Assembly (NCBI RefSeq): GCF_002795405.1
Contig: NZ_PHGZ01000028.1
Coordinates: forward strand, 1 to 61,485
Length of the DNA stretch: 61,485 nucleotides
Direction of reading: 5' to 3'
Source: Caviibacterium pharyngocola
GTDB lineage: Bacteria; Pseudomonadota; Gammaproteobacteria; Enterobacterales; Pasteurellaceae
The notes below the pieces were generated by a model, which did not search any database, had not been told where the DNA came from, and saw nothing but the letters and a program-made list of their open reading frames with translations. The position numbers were made by a program, and so were the translations under genes. Below are positions 43,091 through 50,419 of this stretch, in pieces (position 1 is the first letter of the stretch; every line of letters starts with the position of its first letter).

Positions 43091-43768
43091 ATGTGTAACG
43101 AAAAAAGCCTTGATGAAGCAAGGCTAAAAGAAGTAACCGATGTGGGCGATTGGGCAAGCTTTAAAGCTTATCAAGCCCAAGATGTTGCAGACCTTCGCGG
43201 TGAGCGTGCTTATATGCCGTGGGCAGTTGACATAAATCAACAAGCGGAAGTTCGCTGCGGTATGGAGAATTTTTGGTTGCTTGCTGATACAGCAAATCGA
43301 GTTCAACAACTTCTTGGAAACGGCGATTTTCAAGACAGTAAGCAAAATGTTTGCGCAGAAAATTCTCCACTTCACGCCCCCAATAAGGGTTTAGATTTAA
43401 CAAGAATTGATAAAGCTGAACAGTGGCTTGCTTTGTATCGAGTTGTGGATCGCAATTATCAACAAGACCCAAAACAATGCTTTGAAGCAGTGCAAAGTAT
43501 GGATCGTTTGAATGTCTCTTTTGCGCAACTTCAAGCAGACTTTCTAGCGGTGCTTGACTTTTTGTCAGTGGATAGTGGTAGAGACTGTCAAACGGTTCAA
43601 TTTCTGTATTCATCAGTTTATCGTCCTTTGTTGGTGAAATTAAATTGTAATCTCATTCATTCTTTGTTAATGCAAACCAGTTTACTGGTTAAAGGTGATA
43701 TGAAATTTGCGCAATATCAAGAAATGAAGAAAAGTTTCAAAAAACAGATTGAAGATTGGGTTAATTAG
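43091..43768 (+). CDS. Early phage protein of unknown function
   Basis: Protein of 225 residues (MCNEKS start at 43091, after GGTGGTGTGT). It is helical, with ERAYMPWAVDINQQAEVRCGMENFWLLADTANRVQQLL as its most protein-like segment and a basic C-terminus (EMKKSFKKQIEDW). No family is recognised. It fits the early operon tightly, 16 bp after the Cro-like gene and 8 bp before the next gene. The first codons form a perfect hairpin that works as a terminator for an opposite-strand gene, and a 150-codon antisense frame lies inside it. Confidence 0.65.
   Translation: MCNEKSLDEARLKEVTDVGDWASFKAYQAQDVADLRGERAYMPWAVDINQQAEVRCGMENFWLLADTANRVQQLLGNGDFQDSKQNVCAENSPLHAPNKGLDLTRIDKAEQWLALYRVVDRNYQQDPKQCFEAVQSMDRLNVSFAQLQADFLAVLDFLSVDSGRDCQTVQFLYSSVYRPLLVKLNCNLIHSLLMQTSLLVKGDMKFAQYQEMKKSFKKQIEDWVN
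43101..43125 (-). terminator. Minus-strand terminator within the first codons of the plus gene
   Basis: On the minus strand AGCCTTG and CAAGGCT pair over a 6-nt loop and run directly into TTTTTT. It lies 36 bp after the stop of the antisense ORF 43161-43613. Confidence 0.7.
43161..43613 (-). CDS. Antisense ORF with its own terminator (candidate overlapping gene)
   Basis: Protein of 150 residues, entirely within the plus gene 43091-43768. It reads like a folded helical protein: LESLLEVAQKRHSNDPYFALLQSIVLGLVDN and EVENFLRKHFAYCLENRRFQEVVELDLLYQQAT, with a TPR-like character. AAAGGA lies upstream of the ATG (long spacing), a 7-bp inverted repeat (AACCAGT with ACTGGTT, 43675-43690) lies upstream as an operator candidate, and a perfect terminator follows on this strand. 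Leucine codons are mainly CTG and CTT, unlike the host. It may be chance. Confidence 0.35.
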   Translation of the reverse strand: MNTEIEPFDSLYHYPLTKSQAPLESLLEVAQKRHSNDPYFALLQSIVLGLVDNCDPQLDTKQATVQLYQFLLNLNPYWGREVENFLRKHFAYCLENRRFQEVVELDLLYQQATKNSPYRSELPLVDLCQLPTAYKHAHREGLQHLGLDKL

Positions 43769-43776
43769 GTGTGTGT

Positions 43777-44241
43777 ATGTGTCAATGCAAATGTAAAAGA
43801 AAATTAAACCCCGAACAAGCGGGGTTAATTAAAGTTAATGCGCCGAATCCGGAAAGAATTGTTCGGCTATCTGTCCAAATTCTTCCGAAAGGGTCGGATT
43901 ATCACTCTGCTGCGCCAGTTGTGAAAGTTGATAAATCACTTGCCGCTGCACGTCGCTGCTTGGCAGAATGGCGCGCTCAGAAAGCAATGTCAAAAGCGTT
44001 TTTAAAATCGCTTGCGTTGCAGCCAGTTGATAATCTTGACGAATCAGCAGTTGAGAAAGGTCAAAGTTCTGTTCTTCCAGTAATTCAAGACGTTCTTCAA
44101 GAGTTAACTCGTCAGCACGAGCGTCTGTATCATATTCATTTAAATTCATTGTTAGGTTTTCCTGAAGTGATTAAAAAGGGTGAAGACTATATTAACGCAT
44201 TATGCAAAATGCGCAATGAATTACGAGGTTTGGGGGAGTAA
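43777..44241 (+). CDS. Early phage protein with Cys-rich N-terminus
   Basis: Protein of 154 residues (ATG 43777, after TTAGGTGTGTGT). The start MCQCKCKRKLNPEQ is Cys/Lys-rich. The rest is helical (SLAAARRCLAEWRAQKAMSKAFLKSLALQPVDN and PEVIKKGEDYINALCKMRNELRG). Family unknown. Its start context (GTGTGTATGTGT) is the same as that of the preceding gene, which suggests a shared origin or regulation. It abuts the first Ogr-like gene. It too contains a gene-like antisense frame. Confidence 0.62.
   Translation: MCQCKCKRKLNPEQAGLIKVNAPNPERIVRLSVQILPKGSDYHSAAPVVKVDKSLAAARRCLAEWRAQKAMSKAFLKSLALQPVDNLDESAVEKGQSSVLPVIQDVLQELTRQHERLYHIHLNSLLGFPEVIKKGEDYINALCKMRNELRGLGE
43796..43826 (-). terminator. Minus-strand terminator after antisense ORF 43835-44149
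   Basis: On the minus strand AACCCCG and CGGGGTT pair over CTTGTT, followed by TAATTTTCTTTT. It starts 9 bp after the stop codon of the antisense ORF. Confidence 0.7.
43835..44149 (-). CDS. Antisense coiled-coil ORF with promoter and terminator (candidate overlapping gene)
   Basis: Protein of 104 residues on the strand opposite gene 43777-44241. It is acidic and helical: ELTLEERLELLEEQNFDLSQLLIRQDYQLAATQAILKTLLTLLSERA looks like a genuine coiled coil. A TTGCGC-16-TAATAT promoter (44189-44216) lies 40 bp upstream, AGGA lies upstream of the ATG, and a strong terminator follows the stop. Frame phase relative to the plus gene is the same as for the other antisense pair. If real it could be an antagonist of the early operon; chance is not excluded. 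Confidence 0.38.
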   Translation of the reverse strand: MNLNEYDTDARADELTLEERLELLEEQNFDLSQLLIRQDYQLAATQAILKTLLTLLSERAILPSSDVQRQVIYQLSQLAQQSDNPTLSEEFGQIAEQFFPDSAH

Positions 44242-44472
44242 ATGGCAACTATCAATATCAAATGTTTAAACTGCGGTTCGTCAAATTTAAATATTCGGAC
44301 ATCAAAAAGAATAACAATGCAAACCGTTGAATCTGAATGTGTTTGTTTGACCTGTTTGTCAAAGCAAAAAATTTTATCCGAAATTAAGAATGTTTGCGTT
44401 CCAGTTGAGGGTGCTAATAATAAATTATGGCATCTTATCTGCCGAAAAATTAAAGCAGTTTTTGGAAACTAG
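44242..44472 (+). CDS. Ogr/Delta-like zinc-finger activator, copy 1
   Basis: Protein of 76 residues. KCLNCGSSNLNIRTSKRIT and ESECVCLTC give the CX2C-X(21-23)-CX4C arrangement and RTS motif of the P2 Ogr/P4 Delta activators, which recruit RNA polymerase to late phage promoters. It starts directly after the stop of the preceding gene. Its first 53 residues are almost the same as in the next gene; the C-terminal part differs. Confidence 0.75.
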   Translation: MATINIKCLNCGSSNLNIRTSKRITMQTVESECVCLTCLSKQKILSEIKNVCVPVEGANNKLWHLICRKIKAVFGN

Positions 44473-44480
44473 GGGGATAA

Positions 44481-44729
44481 ATGGCAAGTATCAATATCAA
44501 ATGTTTAAACTGCGGTTCGAGTAATTTAAATATTCGTACATCAAAAGCAGTAACGCAACAAACCGTTGAATCTGAATGTGTCTGTTTGACCTGTTTATCA
44601 AAGCAGAAGGTGCTTTCGGAAATTGTTAATCTGCGAACACCGGTTTTTACGGAACAACCGGAGGCATTAAAAGCCAATAAGCCGTTTAAGCATATTGATC
44701 CGAATCAGTTAGAGATTTTTGAGGCTTAA
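44481..44729 (+). CDS. Ogr/Delta-like zinc-finger activator, copy 2
   Basis: Protein of 82 residues, a tandem paralogue of the preceding protein with the same cysteine pattern and RTSK motif but a different tail (EQPEALKANKPFKHIDPNQLEIFEA). P2-type phages normally carry one ogr. Two copies may divide the late promoters or one may be a recent duplicate. An AGGGGGATAA ribosome site precedes the start. Confidence 0.75.
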   Translation: MASINIKCLNCGSSNLNIRTSKAVTQQTVESECVCLTCLSKQKVLSEIVNLRTPVFTEQPEALKANKPFKHIDPNQLEIFEA

Positions 44730-44820
44730 TTCAAGCCATTTCATCAATAAATTTAACCCTTGCCGATTGTGAAAAATCAATAGGCGGGATTTTTGCAACC
44801 AAAATTTAAGGATTTGAACA

Positions 44821-45078
44821 ATGATTAAACAAAAAAATAAAGTGAACGTATTCCGTTTGGAAAAACGCGTAAGCCATTTAGAACGCTTACTTAAACACCA
44901 ACAGCGAATTAATGCGCACCAAGCCAAACTCAACGAAATCGAAATGTTTGACCGCGAAGTGCTGGCTAAACGCTTGTCGGAATTAGAACCTATTGTGTTG
45001 GCAAAACAACCGCCGTTTAAAAAACAGGGTGTGATTCGTCGTTTTTTAACGGTTTTTTGGCAATTTTTAGGGCGTTAA
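44821..45078 (+). CDS. Coiled-coil early phage protein
   Basis: Protein of 85 residues. Residues 10-60 form a basic coiled coil (FRLEKRVSHLERLLKHQQRINAHQAKLNEIEMF) and the end is basic and aromatic (IRRFLTVFWQFLGR). No family is recognised. An AAGGATTTG ribosome site precedes it. Confidence 0.55.
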   Translation: MIKQKNKVNVFRLEKRVSHLERLLKHQQRINAHQAKLNEIEMFDREVLAKRLSELEPIVLAKQPPFKKQGVIRRFLTVFWQFLGR

Positions 45079-45103
45079 CGATTAAACCGAAGGTAACGGC
45101 GTG

Positions 45104-45472
45104 ATGAACAGTCAAAACGAATTACAACGAATGCGAGCTCAACAAGCCGATTTAGCCGCTGAACTCCTTGCCGAAATGCAACAAGGCAAGTATCAGGGGC
45201 TAACCGGTGCAAAAATGCTACGCACGTTTTGGTCTGAACTCAATCAAGAAACGGCGAATAATGCCGTGCGGCAATATCGCAATTTTGTAAAAAAATATCC
45301 GCAAAGAAATATTGCGTTGGCAAAACTGCTTGGCTTTGAGCCGAAAAATAATTTGTTGGAATATAGCCTTGAGGTACGCACGCAAATTGCACTATTTATT
45401 TTTGTGGCAAAGGGTATGGTGCCGTTTTTTGATGCGCCGATGGTAACGAATGATTTTAAAAGGATAGCGTAA
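45104..45472 (+). CDS. Early phage protein, unknown
   Basis: Protein of 122 residues from ATG 45104, after GGTAACGGCGTG. A helical N-terminal half (LQRMRAQQADLAAELLAEMQQGKYQGLTGAKMLRTFW) and a hydrophobic C-terminal segment (IALFIFVAKGMVPFF) are visible. Family not recognised. It belongs to the early operon before the replication gene. Confidence 0.6.
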   Translation: MNSQNELQRMRAQQADLAAELLAEMQQGKYQGLTGAKMLRTFWSELNQETANNAVRQYRNFVKKYPQRNIALAKLLGFEPKNNLLEYSLEVRTQIALFIFVAKGMVPFFDAPMVTNDFKRIA

Positions 45473-45571
45473 ATGCAATTAGATTTATTTATATTAAGTA
45501 CGGTGGTTTTTAGCGCTGTTTTGGGGCTAATAACTTGGATTTTAATCATCATTGACCGTTGGGGAGAATAA
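45473..45571 (+). CDS. 32-residue single-span membrane peptide
   Basis: The 32-residue peptide starts one base after the preceding stop, with AGGATAGCG as ribosome site, and reads MQLDLFILSTVVFSAVLG onward with one hydrophobic helix (residues 5-27) and a charged end (DRWGE). Its stop lies just before the next gene. Spacing and ribosome site support translation; function unknown. Confidence 0.5.
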   Translation: MQLDLFILSTVVFSAVLGLITWILIIIDRWGE

Positions 45572-45573
45572 CG

Positions 45574-45882
45574 ATGTTTAAGTGTAATAACAATTTACGT
45601 GAAAGCGGTGTGATGTGTGATGACTATTGTCAGCATCTAATTTTAGACAAGGTAACTCAAATCAATGCCGATGAATTAGCCAACGGCGAAGTAATAACGG
45701 TCTTTTGTGAGGATTGCATAGATAGACAATGGTGCGTTTATGTTTTCAAAAAAGGTTCAACCGACAGAGTATTTTTATCGGTTTATCCCGTCGTTGACGG
45801 AAAAGTGGTTAACTTTTTTGTCGGATCCGCTGAAGTACCGTTGATAATGCTTAAAGGGGAAAATAATGACCGATATTGTTAA
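45574..45882 (+). CDS. Cys-rich early phage protein, paralogue 1
   Basis: Protein of 102 residues from ATG 45574 (GGGGAGAATAACG upstream). It contains GVMCDDYCQHLILDKVTQI and the FCEDCIDRQWCVYVF segment, which aligns with MCQDDFGRRWCLCCF in the following protein. No known family is recognised. It overlaps the next gene by 17 bp. Confidence 0.6.
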   Translation: MFKCNNNLRESGVMCDDYCQHLILDKVTQINADELANGEVITVFCEDCIDRQWCVYVFKKGSTDRVFLSVYPVVDGKVVNFFVGSAEVPLIMLKGENNDRYC

Positions 45883-46171
45883 GCATATGGTATGTAGCGG
45901 TGTAATGTACGACCCTTATCTTAAAGCACTATTTTTAGCAGAAATTAAAAAACAAAAGCGGGACGATTTTAAATATACCCAAGCCCGCAAGGTGATGTGT
46001 CAGGACGATTTTGGTCGCCGTTGGTGTTTGTGTTGTTTTTTAATGTTGCCTGCAAGAAATGAACCCGAAATGATTCAGTTATATGTCAATCCGGTTGATG
46101 AACAAGGCAATATTTTTGATGAAAGTATGGGAACTTATCAAATTGAATTAAGTGAATGTCGAGGGGAATAA
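45866..46171 (+). CDS. Cys-rich early phage protein, paralogue 2
   Basis: Protein of 101 residues, similar in length and plan to the preceding protein (GVMYDPYLKALFLAEI, then VMCQDDFGRRWCLCCF, then a strand-rich end IQLYVNPVDEQGN). The two look like an old tandem duplication. Function unknown. Confidence 0.6.
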   Translation: MTDIVKHMVCSGVMYDPYLKALFLAEIKKQKRDDFKYTQARKVMCQDDFGRRWCLCCFLMLPARNEPEMIQLYVNPVDEQGNIFDESMGTYQIELSECRGE

Positions 46172-46173
46172 TA

Positions 46174-46476
46174 ATGGTGATTTGTTTAGATTGTGGTTCA
46201 GAATTACAGATTTTGAAATTAGATATCGGTTTTCAGTTGGTTGAAGTGACACATCAAAACGATGGACTACGCAAGCCGAAACTGCGCAAAATCGGGCGTA
46301 TTCACAAAACATTACAAGGTGTTTTGGATGAAGTTAATTATTTTGCGCTAGAAGAATATGAGGCATTGGCATTAACCGAAGTAAAAGATGTGATCACTGG
46401 CACTTGTGATAAAACGAAGGAATGGTTCGGTTTACACAGTGACTATTTAGCCCATTTGGAACAACCGAATTTTTAG
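46174..46476 (+). CDS. Small early phage protein with CxxC start
   Basis: Protein of 100 residues from ATG 46174, preceded by GAGGGGAA. It begins MVICLDCGSELQI, a half zinc-ribbon, and continues with a helical part (LQGVLDEVNYFALEEYEALALTEVKD). No family recognised. It lies 9 bp before the replication gene. Confidence 0.58.
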   Translation: MVICLDCGSELQILKLDIGFQLVEVTHQNDGLRKPKLRKIGRIHKTLQGVLDEVNYFALEEYEALALTEVKDVITGTCDKTKEWFGLHSDYLAHLEQPNF

Positions 46477-46485
46477 GATGTCGTT

Positions 46486-48639
46486 ATGTCTGCCGTAATG
46501 AATTGGGAAATTGAACGCGATCAGGCGATTGCGGAAAAATTGGCGCGCGAACCGGTGCGCCAGTTATCGCCGCAAGTCGTGAATAAGCCGAGCCCGACCG
46601 GTTTAACGCCGAATCAGTTCGAATTGTTTAATTTTAATGAAGAAGCCTTTCCGTTTGCAAACGGCTATATCAGCGGGTTGCCTGATTATTTAAGCAAATA
46701 TTTCGTTAAACGTTATATACGAACATTTCGCAAAGAAGGACGTTTCGCGGCGAACACTTGGTTGCGCGAAACAATGGATAAGGGCGTTTTATCACGCGTC
46801 GAAGGTGTGATGAAACGTTATCCGATCACCGTTAATGTCAATAAACCGGCTGGCTCGGTTTATACCTTCGGGGTGATTAAAGGCGCAAAAGTATTGCATA
46901 AAGCAGTCGGTTTAGATGAATTTTCCCTCTGCGACGTGGAAAATTTTTCTAAGGCGTTTGCCGATGAATTACAAGAGATGATTTATCAATTTGAAGATAA
47001 ATATATTAAAAATCGCACCGAGCCGTTGCAATCCGAGGTAGAAATCGACCGTATTTTCACCGCACTTTATCAGAAAATGGCATATTACACGGATATGAAA
47101 GGGGTTACACCGCCATTTTATGAGGCGTTTAAAAAAGGCTTATTGAATGAAGAACGCGTTAATATTGCTATTGAAAAAATGCGTTGCGAAAAATGGTGGT
47201 TCGGTCAGTTATCTACAATTCGTTCGCGCATTCGCGAACATTTAATGATTGCGGTCGGTCAAGTGCAGCGTAAAGCCTCACCTTATGCCAGCCGTGAGGC
47301 GATTGCCGAATGGCGTTTACAAAAGCGCAAAAACCGTGAATTTATTAAGCAAATGGCATTAATTGATGAAGACGGCGAAATGATTGAACTGGAAGATATG
47401 TTTTATAAAACAGTCTCGAATCCGGCAATCCGTCGGTGTGAATTAATGGTGCGTATGCGAGGGTTTGAAGAAGTGGCAAAACATTTGGAGTATGCCGGTG
47501 AATTTTATACGTTAACCGCGCCGAGTAGCTATCACGCTGTACACAATAGCGGCGGATTCGTTAAAAATTGGAATTTTTCTAACCCGAAAGACACGCAAGC
47601 CTATTTGTGTAATGTGTTTGCAAAAATCCGTGCGTCCCTTGCGCGCAAAGGTATTCGCCCGTTTGGTTTCCGAGTTGTCGAGCCGCACCACGACGGCACG
47701 CCGCACTGGCATTTATTGCTATTTATGCCGCAAGATGCGGTGCAAACCGTGCGCGAAACTTTTCGTCGTTACGCATTGGAAGAAGACGGGGACGAAAAAG
47801 GCGCGGAAGAACACCGTTTTACGGCAAAAGCTATCGATTGGGATAAGGGTTCCGCAACAGGTTATATTGCAAAATATATCGCCAAAAATATCGACGGCTA
47901 TGCGTGTAACGATGATAAAGACGAGGAAACGGGCGAAAGTTTGAAAGATATGTCTAAAAATGTTTCTGCGTGGGCGGCTAAATGGCGTATTCGCCAATTC
48001 CAACAAATCGGCGGTTCGCCAGTGACGGTTTGGCGCGAATTACGTCGTAAACGCGGCGGCGTAGTTGAGGGCGACGAGGACTTAACAAAATTAGTTGAGG
48101 CGGCGGACAAAGGCGATTGGGCGGAATATACCTTATTGCAAGGCGGCCCGGTTATTGCTCGTGATCAGTTATTGGCGCGCGCGTCTTATGAAGACCGCAA
48201 ACCTAATCAATACGGGGAGGTAAGCCGAAAAATTATTGGTTTTTTTAATCAAAAAGCCGCCGAGTTGCGCACAATCTTAACGCGTACAAAAGTGTATCAA
48301 TTAGTTAAGAAATCGCTTTTATCCCAAGATAACGGCGAGCGGAGCGAGGCGTCAAAAAATAGCGACCATAGGTCGCCTTGGAGTTCTGTCAATAACTGTA
48401 CGGAACAAAAAATAAACAATATTAGCGAATTTTTGAGAAATAACGCCGAAGAACTGGAAAAATTAAAATTTTCGTTAGAACTACGGCATATTCCGTCGCG
48501 TTGGATTACGGATTATCGACTTTGTCGGTTACTTCGAGGACATTCGGTTGATATTGTTGCCGGCTATTCGATTCGTTGGAATGGTTGGGAAGTGGAGATT
48601 CTTGAAGGAAATAAGATAACCAACTCGGAGGAACATTAA
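46486..48639 (+). CDS. A: Replication initiation endonuclease (P2 gpA family)
   Basis: Protein of 717 residues. It is a rolling-circle initiator: the HUH metal motif lies in HDGTPHWHLLLF (about residues 401-412), and two candidate catalytic tyrosines lie in GYIAKYIAKNI (about residues 458-468), the pattern of superfamily I Rep proteins such as P2 gpA. It nicks the origin, which in P2 lies within gene A. An SE/AS-rich linker region lies at about 620-645. Confidence 0.95.
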   Translation: MSAVMNWEIERDQAIAEKLAREPVRQLSPQVVNKPSPTGLTPNQFELFNFNEEAFPFANGYISGLPDYLSKYFVKRYIRTFRKEGRFAANTWLRETMDKGVLSRVEGVMKRYPITVNVNKPAGSVYTFGVIKGAKVLHKAVGLDEFSLCDVENFSKAFADELQEMIYQFEDKYIKNRTEPLQSEVEIDRIFTALYQKMAYYTDMKGVTPPFYEAFKKGLLNEERVNIAIEKMRCEKWWFGQLSTIRSRIREHLMIAVGQVQRKASPYASREAIAEWRLQKRKNREFIKQMALIDEDGEMIELEDMFYKTVSNPAIRRCELMVRMRGFEEVAKHLEYAGEFYTLTAPSSYHAVHNSGGFVKNWNFSNPKDTQAYLCNVFAKIRASLARKGIRPFGFRVVEPHHDGTPHWHLLLFMPQDAVQTVRETFRRYALEEDGDEKGAEEHRFTAKAIDWDKGSATGYIAKYIAKNIDGYACNDDKDEETGESLKDMSKNVSAWAAKWRIRQFQQIGGSPVTVWRELRRKRGGVVEGDEDLTKLVEAADKGDWAEYTLLQGGPVIARDQLLARASYEDRKPNQYGEVSRKIIGFFNQKAAELRTILTRTKVYQLVKKSLLSQDNGERSEASKNSDHRSPWSSVNNCTEQKINNISEFLRNNAEELEKLKFSLELRHIPSRWITDYRLCRLLRGHSVDIVAGYSIRWNGWEVEILEGNKITNSEEH

Positions 48640-48885
48640 ATGATATATAGAATCTATAAAGGAAATGCCCCGGAACAATGGGAAGGCAAATATTATCTTA
48701 AGTGTAAGCATCAGTTAGGTAACAGCCGTATTTATTACCTGATGTACTGTAATATTATAAAAAATATGCCGAATGGTCGGTTAAAAATTAAGGTTTTTGG
48801 TAGTCGTTATAATAGTATGATAGGCGAGAAAATCCGTTATGTTAATAAAAGTCGGGTTATTTCAGTGGAAAATTTTCAGGAATAA
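48640..48885 (+). CDS. Small basic protein after the replication gene
   Basis: Protein of 81 residues, basic, starting directly after the stop of gene A with GGAGG upstream. MIYRIYKGNAPEQWEGKYYLKCKHQLGNSRIYYLMYCN suggests a small beta-rich fold. No family recognised. Confidence 0.55.
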   Translation: MIYRIYKGNAPEQWEGKYYLKCKHQLGNSRIYYLMYCNIIKNMPNGRLKIKVFGSRYNSMIGEKIRYVNKSRVISVENFQE

Positions 48886-48909
48886 TATATTGATAAGAGG
48901 AGGCAAAAA

Positions 48910-49206
48910 GTGACAGGAATAGTAAGCGAAAACGTATTACAGGAGCTGCAAGCGGTGCGTGCATTGCTAGAACGTATAAATAAATATACCGGAATCGATG
49001 AAAAAAGCGTGGAGCTTTGGTCAATGAAAGATATTGCCGAATATTCTAAATTTGATGTTCGCCAGATTCAAACGTTGGTTGCTGCGCCCTATTTTCCCAA
49101 ACCGGTATTAATCCCGTCACAACGGGACCCGAACAAACCGACCAATAAGCCGCGTTGGTTCGCCGGCGAAGTGGTGCGATATATGCGCAGACGACAAGGC
49201 ATTTAA
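48910..49206 (+). CDS. AlpA/Cox-like excisionase or DNA-binding protein
   Basis: Protein of 98 residues with a GTG start preceded by AGAGGAGGC. A helical N-terminus is followed by a winged-helix motif (LWSMKDIAEYSKFDVRQIQTLVAAPYFPKPVLI) and a RWFAGEVVRYMRRRQG end, similar to AlpA and MerR-type excisionases. It lies convergent with the integrase, separated by a terminator, so a role in excision or in controlling int is likely. Confidence 0.7.
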   Translation: MTGIVSENVLQELQAVRALLERINKYTGIDEKSVELWSMKDIAEYSKFDVRQIQTLVAAPYFPKPVLIPSQRDPNKPTNKPRWFAGEVVRYMRRRQGI

Positions 49207-49208
49207 TT

Positions 49209-49236
49209 AAAAAAGCGGGTTGACCGCTTTTTTTGT
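49209..49236. terminator. Bidirectional terminator between the AlpA-like gene and int
   Basis: AAAGCGG and CCGCTTT around a GTTGA loop, with a T-run on the plus strand and As giving Ts on the minus strand. The integrase stop codon overlaps it. Confidence 0.85.
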
Positions 49237-50237
49237 TATCCCAATAAATCCGCTACTTCCGACATATCCGGCACATAATAAGTATTCAGTAAAATTTTAA
49301 TGTCTCTATGTCCGGATATTTTTGCTAATGTCATCACCTCTACTTTTTTTGATAAGCGGCTAAGCGCTTCGCGGCGGGTGTCGTGAAAATGTAAATCTGC
49401 GTCGGCAAGTCCGGCCCTTTCTTTCAGCTTTCGAAATGTCGTATCAAGCGACGCCGAATTAATTTGAAAAATTCGGTCATCCTTATCGGTACGAACTAGC
49501 GCCAGATGATTAATAATTTTTAGCGCGGCAAAAGATAACGGCACGGTTCGGGCATAGCCGTTTTTGGTTATCGGAATATTCAATATTCTTTTTTCGGGAT
49601 TGTAGTCCCGCCACGTTGCGTTGCAGATTTCGCCGGCGCGCATTGCTGTTTCGATTGCAAACAACATTGCCGCACCAACTCGACTTTGCACAGTAAGCGG
49701 CAGATGATTAAAGTCATAGCCGGAAACATAAGTCAGGCGTTCAATTTCATCATCGGTATAACGTCTTGTGCGCTCCTCCGGTGTTTTCGGCTTTTTAACG
49801 GCTTTTAGGTGATTGACTTTAAGATATTTCCATTCTTCAACGGCAACATTCATCAAATTTGAAATAGTATTCCATTCTCTCAATACACTTGCCGGCTTGA
49901 CTTTTGCCAATCGTTCATCACGCCATTGTCTAAAATCATCTTCGGTTAAATCGGCAAGTTTGATTCTTCCAATATCCATTGCAGCCAGGCGAGTGAGCCG
50001 TAATGTTTCTTCCCGTTTGCCTCTTTTATGGAGCGTAATTTCTTTAATGTATTTATCTATTAAATCAGCAAAAGTGATATTAGGAATATCCGAATAAAGC
50101 CCGGCATTAATTTCGCTTTCAATTTTATTCGCCCAAGCTTGTGCTTCAGCTTTTGTGCGAAATGTACCTGATTTGTAAACGCCTTTCTTGCGAATCTGAA
50201 CCCGCCAACCGCTTATTTGTCTAGTCAATGTCGCCAT
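49236..50237 (-). CDS. int: Tyrosine recombinase (prophage integrase)
   Basis: Protein of 333 residues from ATG 50237, with GAGG 8 bp upstream; a GTG 9 bp earlier is less likely. The N-terminal arm-binding and core-binding domains (residues about 1-160) are followed by the catalytic domain with Arg in ETAMRAGEICNATW, HDTRREALSRL (HxxR box), GHRDIKILLNTYY (His and the Tyr nucleophile). It inserts the phage at the 3' end of tRNA-Leu(CAA), which is 236 bp away. Confidence 0.96.
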   Translation of the reverse strand: MATLTRQISGWRVQIRKKGVYKSGTFRTKAEAQAWANKIESEINAGLYSDIPNITFADLIDKYIKEITLHKRGKREETLRLTRLAAMDIGRIKLADLTEDDFRQWRDERLAKVKPASVLREWNTISNLMNVAVEEWKYLKVNHLKAVKKPKTPEERTRRYTDDEIERLTYVSGYDFNHLPLTVQSRVGAAMLFAIETAMRAGEICNATWRDYNPEKRILNIPITKNGYARTVPLSFAALKIINHLALVRTDKDDRIFQINSASLDTTFRKLKERAGLADADLHFHDTRREALSRLSKKVEVMTLAKISGHRDIKILLNTYYVPDMSEVADLLG

Positions 50238-50254
50238 AATACTCACCTCAATAA

Positions 50255-50284
50255 TTGTGCAAATTATTGTGCAATTTTGTGCAA
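50255..50284. repeat. Three TTGTGCAA repeats (arm-type or operator sites)
   Basis: TTGTGCAA occurs at 50255-50262, 50267-50274 and 50277-50284, between the int start and attR. A related TGTGC/GCACA dyad lies inside the left end at 17392-17407. The spacing suggests binding by Int or by a regulator of int. Confidence 0.7.
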
Positions 50285-50419
50285 AAAACTCCGTTAGGTG
50301 ATCTTTTCAGATCATTTTTGAGCTGTAAATAACTGGTTTAATATACAGTGTTTTATGATTATTTTCAAGGCAAGAGCTAACGCAATTAACGCTAAGCTAT
50401 TGATTTTACTAGATTTCAG

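Noticed and set aside
43644-43675. TTGCAT/TACAAT promoter for the antisense ORF 43161-43613
   Set aside because: Recounting gives a 20-bp spacer, too long for a sigma-70 promoter. A TTAACA-15-TACAAT alternative is only marginal.
47612-48006. Overlapping frames on both strands within replication gene A
   Set aside because: They lie over the HUH and Tyr motifs of gpA and show no independent gene signals.
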